Shown: piece by piece, positions 1-6,995 of the stretch
How the letters are laid out: the number at the start of each line of letters is the position of its first letter
Position numbering within the stretch: the first letter of the stretch is position 1
Translations under genes and position numbers: made by a program
NCBI GenBank assembly: GCA_031267635.1
Contig: JAIRYX010000493.1
Coordinates: 1-9,167 of the forward strand
Source: Planctomycetaceae bacterium
Lineage (GTDB): Bacteria; Planctomycetota; Planctomycetia; Pirellulales; Thermoguttaceae
DNA: 9,167 nucleotides
Direction of reading: 5' to 3'
The notes under the pieces: model-generated
Database searches by the model: none
What the model saw: only the letters and a program-made list of their open reading frames with translations
What the model was told of the DNA's origin: nothing

Positions 1-285
1 GAAATTGATTTTGTACTAGAAAATCAAGAGTTTATTGCTGCCGTGGAAGTAAAAACCAAACCAACAAAAAAAGATATTCCGCACCACATCAAACGATTAG
101 AAATTTTGCGTCAAAGCCGTGCCAAAATCAACGATCAGCGAAAAATTATCGGCGGTATTGCGGGTGCGATTTTTAGAAATGATGTAAAACAGGCAACAAT
201 TGATGCGGGAATGTTTGTGATTACGCAATCCGGTGACACAATGCAAATTGAAGTACCGGAAAATTTTAAGCCGAAAGAATGGTAA
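1..285 (+). CDS. PD-(D/E)XK nuclease-like protein, 3' fragment
   Basis: The reading frame is open from the first base and ends at TAA 283-285, so the gene starts before the window; 94 codons are visible. A start at GTG 43 is possible by length, but it would cut into the conserved motif. Visible residue D3 (in EIDF), followed by E16-x-K18 (in VEVKTK), matches the D...ExK core of PD-(D/E)XK nuclease-fold proteins. The end, with GMFVITQSGDT and a PENFKPKEW tail, resembles a common uncharacterised family (DUF3782-like, from memory) often found in many copies per genome. A basic, probably helical stretch lies between them. Nuclease activity is not shown, and many such proteins have no known role. 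It has no obvious link to polysaccharide synthesis and probably marks the border of the cluster. No hairpin terminator follows the stop codon. Confidence 0.7.
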   Translation, partial: EIDFVLENQEFIAAVEVKTKPTKKDIPHHIKRLEILRQSRAKINDQRKIIGGIAGAIFRNDVKQATIDAGMFVITQSGDTMQIEVPENFKPKEW

Positions 286-301
286 ATTTTGCAGAAATTT
301 T

Positions 302-330
302 TTGACTTACAGAAAAAAATAACATATACT
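302..330 (+). promoter_or_regulatory. sigma70-type promoter, TTGACT-N17-TATACT
   Basis: The -35 hexamer TTGACT is at 302-307 and the -10 hexamer TATACT at 325-330, with a 17-base spacer; each matches consensus at five of six positions. The spacer is A-rich. Transcription would begin near 336-338 and read through the palindrome into the dehydrogenase gene, giving a leader of roughly 530 bases. It could instead drive a separate noncoding RNA. It sits only 17 bases after the stop of the preceding gene. Promoter strength and sigma factor are inferred. Confidence 0.55.
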
Positions 331-510
331 TATCGTATTCAGTCGTTCAAGCCAAATAAATCCGCACTGAGCAACAATCTTAATGACGATGTCTCCATTG
401 ACTATTACAAAGTCGCGCAATTTCACTTGACATTTTTCAACGTATGATATCACCTATAAATTTGACATTATTCATATCAAGGGAAACTGAGGAACTGTGT
501 ACTGGTTATC

Positions 511-724
511 CGAAAGATTTTACTATTGCCGCCCTTATTTATCAAGTTTCCCTTAGTAGCCAACCAAGCCCCCAAACTCGCCCTTATGCCCTTATTTTTT
601 AGATCATGGATTTTTTATCAAAACAAACGAAAAATAAGGGAATGAGGGCGCATAGTTGGGGGGACAATTTGGGGCTACTAAGGGAATTTTATAAATTAAG
701 GGCTGAAATAGTGATATTTTCCGG
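511..724. repeat. large imperfect palindrome (long inverted repeat)
   Basis: The left arm (531-600) and right arm (630-703) are reverse complements over most of their length, around a loop at 601-629. The outer 31 bases (531-561 against 673-703) align without gaps at 25 positions, including a perfect 14-base block at 548-561 against 673-686. The inner parts pair less well and need small gaps. Weaker similarity reaches out to about 511 and 724. The motif CCCTTA recurs in the left arm (starting at 532, 550, 581 and 589), with TAAGGG on the right. It could fold into a long hairpin as RNA or a cruciform as DNA. It might be a MITE-like or REP-like element, or a leader structure. No T-tract follows the right arm, so it is not a normal intrinsic terminator. 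Confidence 0.75.
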
Positions 725-770
725 TAAATTTGACGGGAGTTACCCAGTTGCCGTGCGGATGTATTTTGGT

Positions 771-799
771 TGGACAACTGAATAGTTACTTCGTAATAT
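771..799 (+). promoter_or_regulatory. possible weak promoter before the dehydrogenase gene
   Basis: TGGACA at 771-776 and TAATAT at 794-799 are separated by 17 bases. The -35 matches consensus at five of six positions, the -10 at four. It would give a leader of about 65 bases before ATG 871, downstream of the palindrome. The region is AT-rich, so chance matches are expected; this is a candidate only. Confidence 0.25.
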
Positions 800-870
800 T
801 TATCTTTTTAATGTTTACAACTGGTAAAACCATATACGAAAATATTTGGAAAACTAAAGAAATATCAATC

Positions 871-2190
871 ATGAAAAACGACATCAAAATCGCCGTTATC
901 GGACTTGGATATGTTGGTCTTCCGTTGGCTCGGTTGTTTGCGACGAAATATCCGGTTGTCGGTTTCGACGTGAAACAGCCGCGAATTGAAGAGTTGACGC
1001 AGGGACATGATTCAACGCTCGAAGTCGAGGAAAAACTTCTCAAATCAGTGTTGGTCGCCGAGCCGGAAGAACTCAACAACGGAAAAATCGGATTGTTTTG
1101 TTCGTCGAAGCTTGAGGATATTCATGATTGCAATTATTATATTGTAACGGTTCCGACGCCGGTGGATAAATACAATCGTCCCGATCTCACGCCGCTTTAC
1201 AAGGCAAGCGAAACGGTCGGCAAAGTCCTGAAAAAAGGGGACATTGTCATTTATGAATCGACGGTTTATCCCGGGGCGACGGAAGAAGATTGTATTCCGG
1301 TTGTCGAAAAAATATCCGGTCTGAAGTTCAATAAAGATTTTTTCGCGGGCTATTCGCCGGAACGAATCAATCCCGGCGACAAAGAACACACGGTCGAAAA
1401 AATCAAAAAAGTAACCTCCGGCTCCACGACGGAAATTGGCGAAAAAGTAAACGCTCTTTACAATTCGGTGATTGTTGCCGGAACGCATCTTGCCCCGACA
1501 ATTAAAGCGGCGGAAGCGGCGAAAGTGATTGAAAATTCTCAACGCGATATTAACATCGCATTTGTCAACGAATTGTCGCGAATTTTTACGCTGATGGGAA
1601 TTGATACGCTTGACGTGTTGCAGGCAGCCGGAACGAAATGGAATTTTCTACCGTTCCGACCGGGACTTGTCGGCGGACATTGTATCGGCGTTGACCCATA
1701 TTATTTGGCGCAAAAAGCACAAGAATATGGCTATCATCCAGAAATTATTCTCGCCGGTCGGCGAATGAACGATACGATGGGCGAATATGTCGCCGGACAA
1801 ATTGTCAAGTGCATGATTAAAAAAGGAATCGCCGTCAAAGGGAGCAATGTTTTGATTTTGGGAATCACGTTCAAAGAAAACTGCCCCGATGTCCGCAATA
1901 CAAAAGTTGTGGATGTGATTCGCGCGTTGCAAAGTTACGATACGCATGTCAGCATTTACGACCCTTGGGCAAACGCCGACGAAGTGCGGCACGAATACGG
2001 TTTGACGCTTCAACCGACGCTCGACGACAAAACCTGTGGCTCCAACGGCAAGGGCTTCAGCGCGGTCGTTCTGGCGGTCGCGCACAACGAATTTCAAAAA
2101 CTCAATGTCCGCAACATTGTCGGCGAACACGGCGTTGTGTTTGACGTGAAAGGAATTTTGGATAAAGACACAATTGACGGACGGTTGTAA
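871..2190 (+). CDS. tviB: UDP-N-acetylhexosamine 6-dehydrogenase, TviB/WbpO type
   Basis: Predicted 439-residue cytoplasmic enzyme that oxidises C6 of a UDP-N-acetylhexosamine to the uronic acid with two NAD+. The N-terminal Rossmann fold has GLGYVG at 11-16. ESTVYPGATEE (129-139) and YSPERINPGD (161-170) follow. The central helix carries AAKVIEN with K218. The catalytic cysteine is C271 in GGHCIGVDPYY. The C-terminal UDP-binding domain includes GITFKENCPDVRNT (331-344). Wording around KWNFLPFRPGLVGGH and ILAGRRMND is close to Vi-antigen TviB and Pseudomonas WbpO, which act on UDP-GlcNAc or UDP-GalNAc. Length fits (those are about 420-425). ATG 871 is chosen because the fold begins about six codons later; an upstream TTG at 730 would add an unrelated tail. 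The ribosome site is weak (AAAGA near 856-860). G+C is clearly higher than in the downstream cluster genes. Exact substrate is inferred; UDP-ManNAc is possible given the epimerase gene downstream. Confidence 0.9.
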   Translation: MKNDIKIAVIGLGYVGLPLARLFATKYPVVGFDVKQPRIEELTQGHDSTLEVEEKLLKSVLVAEPEELNNGKIGLFCSSKLEDIHDCNYYIVTVPTPVDKYNRPDLTPLYKASETVGKVLKKGDIVIYESTVYPGATEEDCIPVVEKISGLKFNKDFFAGYSPERINPGDKEHTVEKIKKVTSGSTTEIGEKVNALYNSVIVAGTHLAPTIKAAEAAKVIENSQRDINIAFVNELSRIFTLMGIDTLDVLQAAGTKWNFLPFRPGLVGGHCIGVDPYYLAQKAQEYGYHPEIILAGRRMNDTMGEYVAGQIVKCMIKKGIAVKGSNVLILGITFKENCPDVRNTKVVDVIRALQSYDTHVSIYDPWANADEVRHEYGLTLQPTLDDKTCGSNGKGFSAVVLAVAHNEFQKLNVRNIVGEHGVVFDVKGILDKDTIDGRL

Positions 2191-2204
2191 GGCGGTTTAC
2201 AATA

Positions 2205-3380
2205 ATGTTTTCAAAAAATATTTTGGATATTATTAAAGCGGGTGAAACAAGTCGTGTTCAATTCAAACGCGAACTCGATAATCAGGATAAACTTGCTGCC
2301 GAAATGATTGCTTTTTCCAACGCAAAAGGCGGTGTCATTCTGTTTGGAGTAGAAGATAAAACAGCCGAAATATGTGGTTTGAATTATGATGCTGTTCAAA
2401 AAACGAGTAATGCTATTAGTACGATTGCCAATGAACTTGTCAAACCGCAAATTTTTATTACGACAGAAGTAGTGGATATTGAAACAAAAAATGAAAATAA
2501 ATTACTGTTAATTGTAAGTATCGAAGAAGGTGTGGCAAAACCATACAAAGATAAAAACGGGACCATTTGGACAAAGCAGGGAGCAGACAAACGAAAAGTT
2601 ACAGACAATACTGAAATCCTTCGCCTTTTTCAACAGGGAGGAAATCTTTTTGCAGACGAGATGGAAGTTGCAGGAACAACTATTGACGATATTGATGAAC
2701 GATTGTTTGCTGATTATTTTAAAAAGGAGTTTAAACGGACATATACCGAAAAGAACCTGACTTACGAAGAGGCATTGAAAGCAAAAAGAATTTTGCGAAA
2801 CGGAAAGATTACACTGGCTGGTCTGTTGTTTTTTGGAAAAGAGCCGCAAAGCATTAAACCCGCTTTTACTGTAAAAACGGTTTCATTTTTTGGAAACGAA
2901 GCGTCGGGATTACAATATCGCAACAAACCGGAGGATTTGAAAGGCAGCATCCCTGAAATTTTCAAACAAAGTATGAACTTTCTGACAAGTAATTTGCGTC
3001 ATTTGCAACAGGGGCAGGGGTTTAATTCGACAGGAATTTTGGAGATTTCGCCAATTGTATTGGAAGAATTATTGCAAAATGCGATGATACATCGGGATTA
3101 TTTGAAAAACGCACCTGTTAGAATTTTCATATTCGATAACAGATTAGAAATAATCAGTCCGGGAAAACTCCCCAACAGTTTGACGGTAGAAGAAATAAAA
3201 TATGGAAATCCTGTTATTCGTAACAACCAAATTGTTGCTTTTGGAATACACACGCTTCCTTTTAGCGGATTGGGAACAGGAATAAAACGAGCATTGGAAT
3301 TGCAGCCAAATATAGAACTGATTAACGATACAGAAGGTGAACAATTTATTGTAAAAATTTACAGAGAACCGCATCATTGA
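2205..3380 (+). CDS. ATP-binding protein with Schlafen AlbA_2 and RecG-like HATPase domains
   Basis: 391 residues, starting 14 bases after the dehydrogenase stop; an SD-like AAGGCGG (2189-2195) overlaps that stop, so translation may be coupled. Residues about 12-140 form a Schlafen AlbA_2 domain (old name AAA_4): VQFKRE near 18-23, then AFSNAKGGVILFGVED (36-51). A middle section is poorly characterised. The C-terminal part (about 285-385) resembles the HATPase_c_4 domain of RecG-like regulators: EELLQNAMIHRDY (287-299), IISPGKLP (316-323) and GLGTGIKRA (355-363). The family is usually annotated as a putative transcriptional regulator or ATP-binding protein; nucleic-acid binding is likely from the AlbA_2 fold but target and activity are unknown. 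No membrane segment is visible. It is not a polysaccharide enzyme, so it may be a local regulator or an unrelated cargo gene. Confidence 0.85.
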   Translation: MFSKNILDIIKAGETSRVQFKRELDNQDKLAAEMIAFSNAKGGVILFGVEDKTAEICGLNYDAVQKTSNAISTIANELVKPQIFITTEVVDIETKNENKLLLIVSIEEGVAKPYKDKNGTIWTKQGADKRKVTDNTEILRLFQQGGNLFADEMEVAGTTIDDIDERLFADYFKKEFKRTYTEKNLTYEEALKAKRILRNGKITLAGLLFFGKEPQSIKPAFTVKTVSFFGNEASGLQYRNKPEDLKGSIPEIFKQSMNFLTSNLRHLQQGQGFNSTGILEISPIVLEELLQNAMIHRDYLKNAPVRIFIFDNRLEIISPGKLPNSLTVEEIKYGNPVIRNNQIVAFGIHTLPFSGLGTGIKRALELQPNIELINDTEGEQFIVKIYREPHH

Positions 3381-3615
3381 GCCGAAGTTTGGGAAAATGA
3401 ACTGCTTTACTTGTAGATGTTGGCAATAAAACAAAATGACCAACCGAAATTAAAATTACAGGAGTATAGTGAATACGGGAAACTTCTAAAAACCTCATTT
3501 TCAACACAAGTGACCGTTAAAAATAAGGGCTTACGAATATTTGGGAGAGGTGTTGAGAAGTTCCCTACGTACGAATGTACCGCTAGGGCAAAATTTTGGT
3601 GGTAGAAAACCTCCC
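3381..3615. other. intergenic leader upstream of wecB
   Basis: This 235-base gap separates the AlbA_2 gene from wecB and breaks the otherwise tight spacing. It contains hairpin structures next to the wecB start but no promoter with good hexamers and spacing that I can defend. An ATG-started frame of 62 codons (3417-3605) fills most of it, but it lacks a ribosome binding site and has no recognisable motif, so I do not call it a gene. A second frame is open in phase with wecB from TTG 3541. A short stretch AAAAATAAGGG near 3519-3530 also occurs in the right arm of the palindrome at 630-640; this may be chance. Confidence 0.5.
3563..3614 (+). promoter_or_regulatory. hairpins immediately upstream of the wecB start
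   Basis: CCCTA (3563-3567) can pair with TAGGG (3584-3588), and inside it GTAC (3569-3572) with GTAC (3577-3580) around a GAAT loop. Next comes the self-complementary CAAAATTTTG (3589-3598). Then GGTGG (3598-3602) can pair with CCTCC (3610-3614) around one T-T mismatch. The bases just before ATG 3616 are CCTCCC, the complement of a ribosome binding site. Start control by RNA structure is possible but unproven; the block could also be the edge of a dispersed repeat. Confidence 0.35.
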
Positions 3616-4782
3616 ATGAACAAAATATCCTTTATATTCGGCACACGACCGGAAGCCATCAAACTTTGTCCTTTGATTCTCACTATGCAGAAAACAAACG
3701 ACAAACTTATGACGCATGTGTGTGTAACCGGACAACATCGGGAAATGCTTGCGCAAGTACTTGATGTTTTTGGAATCACGCCGGATATTGATCTTGAATT
3801 GATGCAGCCAAATCAAACATTGGCAAATTTTACGTCGCGGGCGATTGCGACGATTGATCATTATTTGACAACAGAAAAACCGGATATGGTGATCGTTCAG
3901 GGAGACACAACCAGCGTGTTTTGTGCGTCGTTGGTTGCTTTTTATCATCAGATTCCTATTGGTCATGTGGAAGCGGGACTTCGGACATGGAATAAATGGT
4001 CGCCGTTTCCCGAAGAAATCAACCGTGTTTTGACAACTCGTATCGCTGATTTACATTTTGCTCCGACTTTAACATCCAAAAATAATTTACTTAAAGAAGG
4101 AATCGAGGAAAAGAATACTGTTGTTACCGGTAATACTGTCATTGACGCCCTTTTAATTGCCGTGGAACAAGTGAAGAAACAGCCGCCTGTTATTCCTAAT
4201 TTACCGAATGAATTGCAACCGAAAACGTCTCTTGATTCGCCGCCATTAGTTTTAATCACTGGACATCGGCGTGAAAATTTTGGTGGCGGATTTGAAAATA
4301 TTTGTCATGCGATTACCGAGTTAGCAAAACAATTTCCTCAAACGCATTTTGTTTATCCTGTTCATTTGAATCCGAATGTCCGCGAACCGGTCAACCGAAT
4401 TTTACGGACAAATGAATTTGTAAATATTCATTTGATTGAACCGTTAAGTTATTTGCCGTTTGTTGCGATGATGAATCGCTCGACTTTAATATTGACTGAT
4501 TCCGGCGGCGTTCAGGAGGAAGCACCGAGTTTAGGAAAACCGGTTCTTGTGATGCGCGACACAACGGAACGTCCCGAAGCGATGGAAATGGGAACGGTTA
4601 AATTAGTAGGAACAAATCGGCAATTGATTATTGACGAGGTGAACCGTCTTTTGACGGATAAAACAGAATACAACAAAATGGCAAACGCCGTCAATCCTTA
4701 TGGCGACGGAAAAGCGTGTGAACGGATTATAGAAGTAATAAATTGTTTTTTTAATAAAACAGGTAAAACATCATGTCATTAG
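3616..4782 (+). CDS. wecB: UDP-N-acetylglucosamine 2-epimerase (non-hydrolysing)
   Basis: Predicted 388-residue cytoplasmic enzyme interconverting UDP-GlcNAc and UDP-ManNAc; the WecB family is usually about 370-390 residues. It has the GT-B-like two-domain fold. Visible motifs in order: GTRPEAIK (9-16), QGDTTS (95-100), EAGLRT (119-124), FPEEINR (131-137), TGHRREN (215-221), TDSGGVQEEAP (294-304) and RDTTERPE (314-321). These cover the residues known from E. coli WecB for UDP binding and catalysis (R11, K16, D97, E119, E133, H217 region). ATG 3616 is chosen because the first strand starts at residue 3, but no Shine-Dalgarno precedes it; a frame-compatible extension to TTG 3541 exists. Its 3' end overlaps the flippase start by ten bases, so the two are probably translationally coupled. 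With the dehydrogenase it may lead to ManNAcA or another acidic amino sugar. A WbpI-like epimerase acting on a modified sugar is a less likely alternative. Confidence 0.92.
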   Translation: MNKISFIFGTRPEAIKLCPLILTMQKTNDKLMTHVCVTGQHREMLAQVLDVFGITPDIDLELMQPNQTLANFTSRAIATIDHYLTTEKPDMVIVQGDTTSVFCASLVAFYHQIPIGHVEAGLRTWNKWSPFPEEINRVLTTRIADLHFAPTLTSKNNLLKEGIEEKNTVVTGNTVIDALLIAVEQVKKQPPVIPNLPNELQPKTSLDSPPLVLITGHRRENFGGGFENICHAITELAKQFPQTHFVYPVHLNPNVREPVNRILRTNEFVNIHLIEPLSYLPFVAMMNRSTLILTDSGGVQEEAPSLGKPVLVMRDTTERPEAMEMGTVKLVGTNRQLIIDEVNRLLTDKTEYNKMANAVNPYGDGKACERIIEVINCFFNKTGKTSCH

Positions 4783-6134
4783 AATTATTGATTGATCGGT
4801 TTTGTCCTGTTTTTTTTCGGAAACATATTGACCGAGTACAACGTTCCAAGATCGGTTCACAAATTGCATCCGGCGCGTTTTGGTCATTGGCAGGTTCCGT
4901 ATTTTCCCGATTATTTATGGTCATTGCGACAATACTGGTTGCCCGAATGTTGGGAAGAAGTATTTTTGGTCAGTACAGCGTTGTTTTATCCACCGTTAAT
5001 TCCTTCATTGTTTTTTCAAATTTTGGTATTGGATTAACGGCGACAAAATACATAGTGGAATTGCGTGAATCCGACAAAGAACGCACCGGAAGAATATTAG
5101 GGTTAAGTTATTTGTTTACAGTCGGTTTGGGAATATTGATGACAATGCTCCTTTGTGCAGTTGCACCATGGATTTGTAATCATGTTATGAAAGCTCCCCA
5201 ACTTGTTAGTGAATTGCGGCTTGGTTTGTTGTTTTTGATAGTCGCGTCGGTAAACGGAGCGCAAAGCGGCGTTATGGTTGGCTTTCAAGGATTTCGTGTA
5301 GCGGCAATGGCAAATTGTATTGCCGGTTTGTTTATGATTCCTTTACGAGCGGGAGGAGCATATTTAGGCGGTTTGAATGGTTCATTGATTGGTTTCGGAT
5401 TGTCTCTTGTTGTTCTTCTTGTGGTCAACCGCATTTTTATTTTGAAGATAACAAGACAATATAACATCAAAATTTCCTATAGAAACGCTTTTCAGGAATT
5501 GCCGATTCTCTGGAAATTTAGTATTCCGGCGGTGCTGGGCGGAATACTTGTTACTCCGGTTTTCTGGCTTTGTTATTTGATGTTGACGAGGTCGCCAAAC
5601 GGTTTTGAAGAAGTTGCGGTTTTAGATGCGGCAAGGCAATTTCAGTTAATGATTTTATTCATACCGGGAACAATTGCTCAAGTGATTTTACCATTACTGG
5701 TTCAAGCAAATTCAGCGAATCAAAAAAGTCAATACACAAAAACAATTAAATACAACATGTTACTTAATATCGTTGTTGCGCTAGTCGTTGCTTTACCGTT
5801 GATGATATTGTCTCCTTATGTGATGGGATTTTACGGCGAGGGATTTTCAGACGGCACTATGACACTTTGTATTTTGGCGGTGACTGCAATTATCATAGCG
5901 GCAAATAATGTTGTCGGACAAATTATTGCCAGTCAAGGAAAAATGTGGGTTGGTTTTATTTTTAATTTGATGTGGGCAGTTGTATTGTTGTTAGGGTGTT
6001 ACTTTGCTATGTTGTTGAATACTGGTGCGTTTGGTGTTGCTGTTGCAATGTTGATTGCGTATTTATTGCATACGATTTGGCAAAGCGGATATTTACTGGT
6101 ATTTTTAAAATCGTATAGCTTTTTTGTAAAATAA
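4773..6134 (+). CDS. wzx: Wzx-type polysaccharide repeat-unit flippase
   Basis: Predicted 453-residue inner-membrane protein of the MOP superfamily (oligosaccharide flippase family) that moves undecaprenyl-diphosphate-linked repeat units to the periplasmic face. After an N-terminal basic cytoplasmic segment (about 1-30), hydrophobic segments fall near 33-58, 68-90, 109-131, 150-170, 177-198, 202-223, 247-270, 290-311, 328-349, 362-383, 394-414 and 418-440, about twelve in all. The opening GSQIASGAFWSLAGSVFSRLF and the following RMLGRSIFGQYSV are typical of this family, where an early helix ends in LG...FG.YS. Length fits (usual 400-500). ATG 4773 overlaps the wecB end by ten bases, with AGGT (4761-4764) as a possible ribosome site. 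A run of eight T (4810-4817) lies within codons 13-15. Family assignment is firm; the exact sugar substrate cannot be read. Confidence 0.88.
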   Translation: MSLELLIDRFCPVFFRKHIDRVQRSKIGSQIASGAFWSLAGSVFSRLFMVIATILVARMLGRSIFGQYSVVLSTVNSFIVFSNFGIGLTATKYIVELRESDKERTGRILGLSYLFTVGLGILMTMLLCAVAPWICNHVMKAPQLVSELRLGLLFLIVASVNGAQSGVMVGFQGFRVAAMANCIAGLFMIPLRAGGAYLGGLNGSLIGFGLSLVVLLVVNRIFILKITRQYNIKISYRNAFQELPILWKFSIPAVLGGILVTPVFWLCYLMLTRSPNGFEEVAVLDAARQFQLMILFIPGTIAQVILPLLVQANSANQKSQYTKTIKYNMLLNIVVALVVALPLMILSPYVMGFYGEGFSDGTMTLCILAVTAIIIAANNVVGQIIASQGKMWVGFIFNLMWAVVLLLGCYFAMLLNTGAFGVAVAMLIAYLLHTIWQSGYLLVFLKSYSFFVK

Positions 6135-6168
6135 ATTTGTAGGTAATAAGAATTAGAGAGTAAGAAAA

Positions 6169-6894
6169 ATGATTCCCAAAACTATTCATTATTGTTGGTT
6201 TGGTGGAAAGCCATTGCCGGGATTAGCAACACGTTGTATTGCAAGCTGGAAAAAATACTGTCCTGACTACAAAATTATTGAATGGAATGAAAGTAACTTT
6301 GACGTCAGCATCAATGATTATATGAATGAAGCGTATATTGCCAAAAAATGGGCGTTTGTTTCAGACTATTTTCGTTTATGGGTATTATTTCATTATGGCG
6401 GCATTTATATGGATACAGATGTGGAAGTTCTTCGTCCGATTGACGTTTTTTTAACTGAAAAAGCATTTTCAGGATTTGAGAGTATCAATTACGTTCCTAC
6501 TGGAATTATGGCAGCAGAAGTTGGATTGCCAGTGTATAAAGAATTATTGGATCTATATAGAGATCGTCATTTTGTAAATAAAATCGGTATGTATGACTAT
6601 ACAACGAATGTTCGGATTATCACTGATTTTTTTCAAAAACGTGGTCTTCTATTAAACAATCAAAAACAAGTCGTCCAAAATATAACATTTTATCCGAATG
6701 ACTACTTTTGTCCCAAAATATGGAAAACAAAGGAAGTAATCTTAACAAAGAATAGTTATACTATCCATCATTTTGAAGGTTCATGGCTTTCTAAACTTTC
6801 TATTATGAAACGTGTGTTTAGGAAATTGATAGGAGATAAAACGGTTGATTACCTCAAAAGATTTTTGATAAACAAATCATTTAAAATATTATAG
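6169..6894 (+). CDS. GT32-family glycosyltransferase
   Basis: Predicted 241-residue cytoplasmic, probably membrane-associated transferase of the GT32 type (glycosyltransferase sugar-binding region with DXD motif), common in capsule and O-antigen clusters. It opens with IPKTIHYCWFGG (2-13), the family signature, followed by SWKKYCPDYKIIEWNE (26-41). WAFVSDYFRLWVLFHYGGIY (61-80) leads into the metal- and nucleotide-binding DTD at 82-84. Near the end are YPNDYFCP (175-182) and HHFEGSW (200-206), also typical. A basic C-terminal tail (about 212-238) may touch the membrane. GAGAG (6156-6160) lies eight bases before ATG 6169. It is 34 bases after wzx and probably in the same transcript. It adds one sugar to the lipid-linked repeat unit; donor and linkage are not predictable. 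G+C is lower than in the dehydrogenase and epimerase genes. Confidence 0.9.
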   Translation: MIPKTIHYCWFGGKPLPGLATRCIASWKKYCPDYKIIEWNESNFDVSINDYMNEAYIAKKWAFVSDYFRLWVLFHYGGIYMDTDVEVLRPIDVFLTEKAFSGFESINYVPTGIMAAEVGLPVYKELLDLYRDRHFVNKIGMYDYTTNVRIITDFFQKRGLLLNNQKQVVQNITFYPNDYFCPKIWKTKEVILTKNSYTIHHFEGSWLSKLSIMKRVFRKLIGDKTVDYLKRFLINKSFKIL

Positions 6895-6899
6895 TTGAA

Positions 6900-6925
6900 C
6901 GAAACATCATAATTAGCATGTTTCG
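6900..6925. repeat. 8-bp stem hairpin between the two glycosyltransferase genes
   Basis: CGAAACAT (6900-6907) and ATGTTTCG (6918-6925) are perfect reverse complements around a ten-base loop, six bases after the GT32 stop. No T-tract follows (the next bases are CGTTTAAAAT), so it is a poor intrinsic terminator. It may stabilise the mRNA end or modulate read-through. TTGTGA (6941-6946) with TATATA (6963-6968), 16 bases apart, is a weak promoter candidate just after it. Confidence 0.4.
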
Positions 6926-6995
6926 CGTTTAAAATCTGCATTGTGAGCGGTTGCAAAATTTTTATATATACACTTGGAAATAACATGAATTTCAT

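Larger units (their letters stand above)
286..870. other. 585-bp gene-free region upstream of the dehydrogenase gene
   Basis: No convincing gene lies here. It holds a strong-looking promoter (302-330), a large palindrome (about 511-724) and a weaker promoter-like pair (771-799). An open stretch at 319-446 (ends TGA 444-446) has no ATG and no ribosome binding site, so it is more likely chance or a decayed remnant. A frame open from TTG 730 joins the dehydrogenase gene in frame, but its 47 extra residues lie before the NAD-binding fold and look like translated leader. Consensus-like -35 boxes at 427-432 and 462-467 have no -10 partner at proper spacing. Confidence 0.7.

Noticed and set aside
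427..460. TTGACA at 427-432 as a second promoter
   Set aside because: The nearest -10-like hexamers (443-448 and 455-460) are 10 and 22 bases away, outside the usable spacing.
531..703. The palindrome as a CRISPR array or an intrinsic terminator
   Set aside because: The repeated CCCTTA motifs are irregularly spaced and short, with no spacers of constant length; no T-tract follows the stem.
730..870. In-frame N-terminal extension of the dehydrogenase from TTG 730
   Set aside because: The extra 47 residues precede the NAD-binding fold, do not resemble the family, and overlap the promoter-like pair at 771-799. ATG 871 gives the expected length.
1045..2130. Long minus-strand frames opposite the dehydrogenase gene
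   Set aside because: They are mirror frames of a strongly conserved gene, with no family motifs of their own.
3417..3605. ATG-started frame of 62 codons between the AlbA_2 gene and wecB
   Set aside because: No ribosome binding site, no recognisable motif, and its second half runs through the hairpin block. A chance frame in a 235-base gap is more likely.
4792..5037. 81-codon plus-strand frame inside the flippase gene
   Set aside because: It lies within the well-supported wzx frame and shows no motif or ribosome site of its own.
6900..6925. Hairpin after the GT32 gene as a transcription terminator
   Set aside because: The stem is only eight pairs with modest G+C and no T-tract, and same-pathway genes follow.
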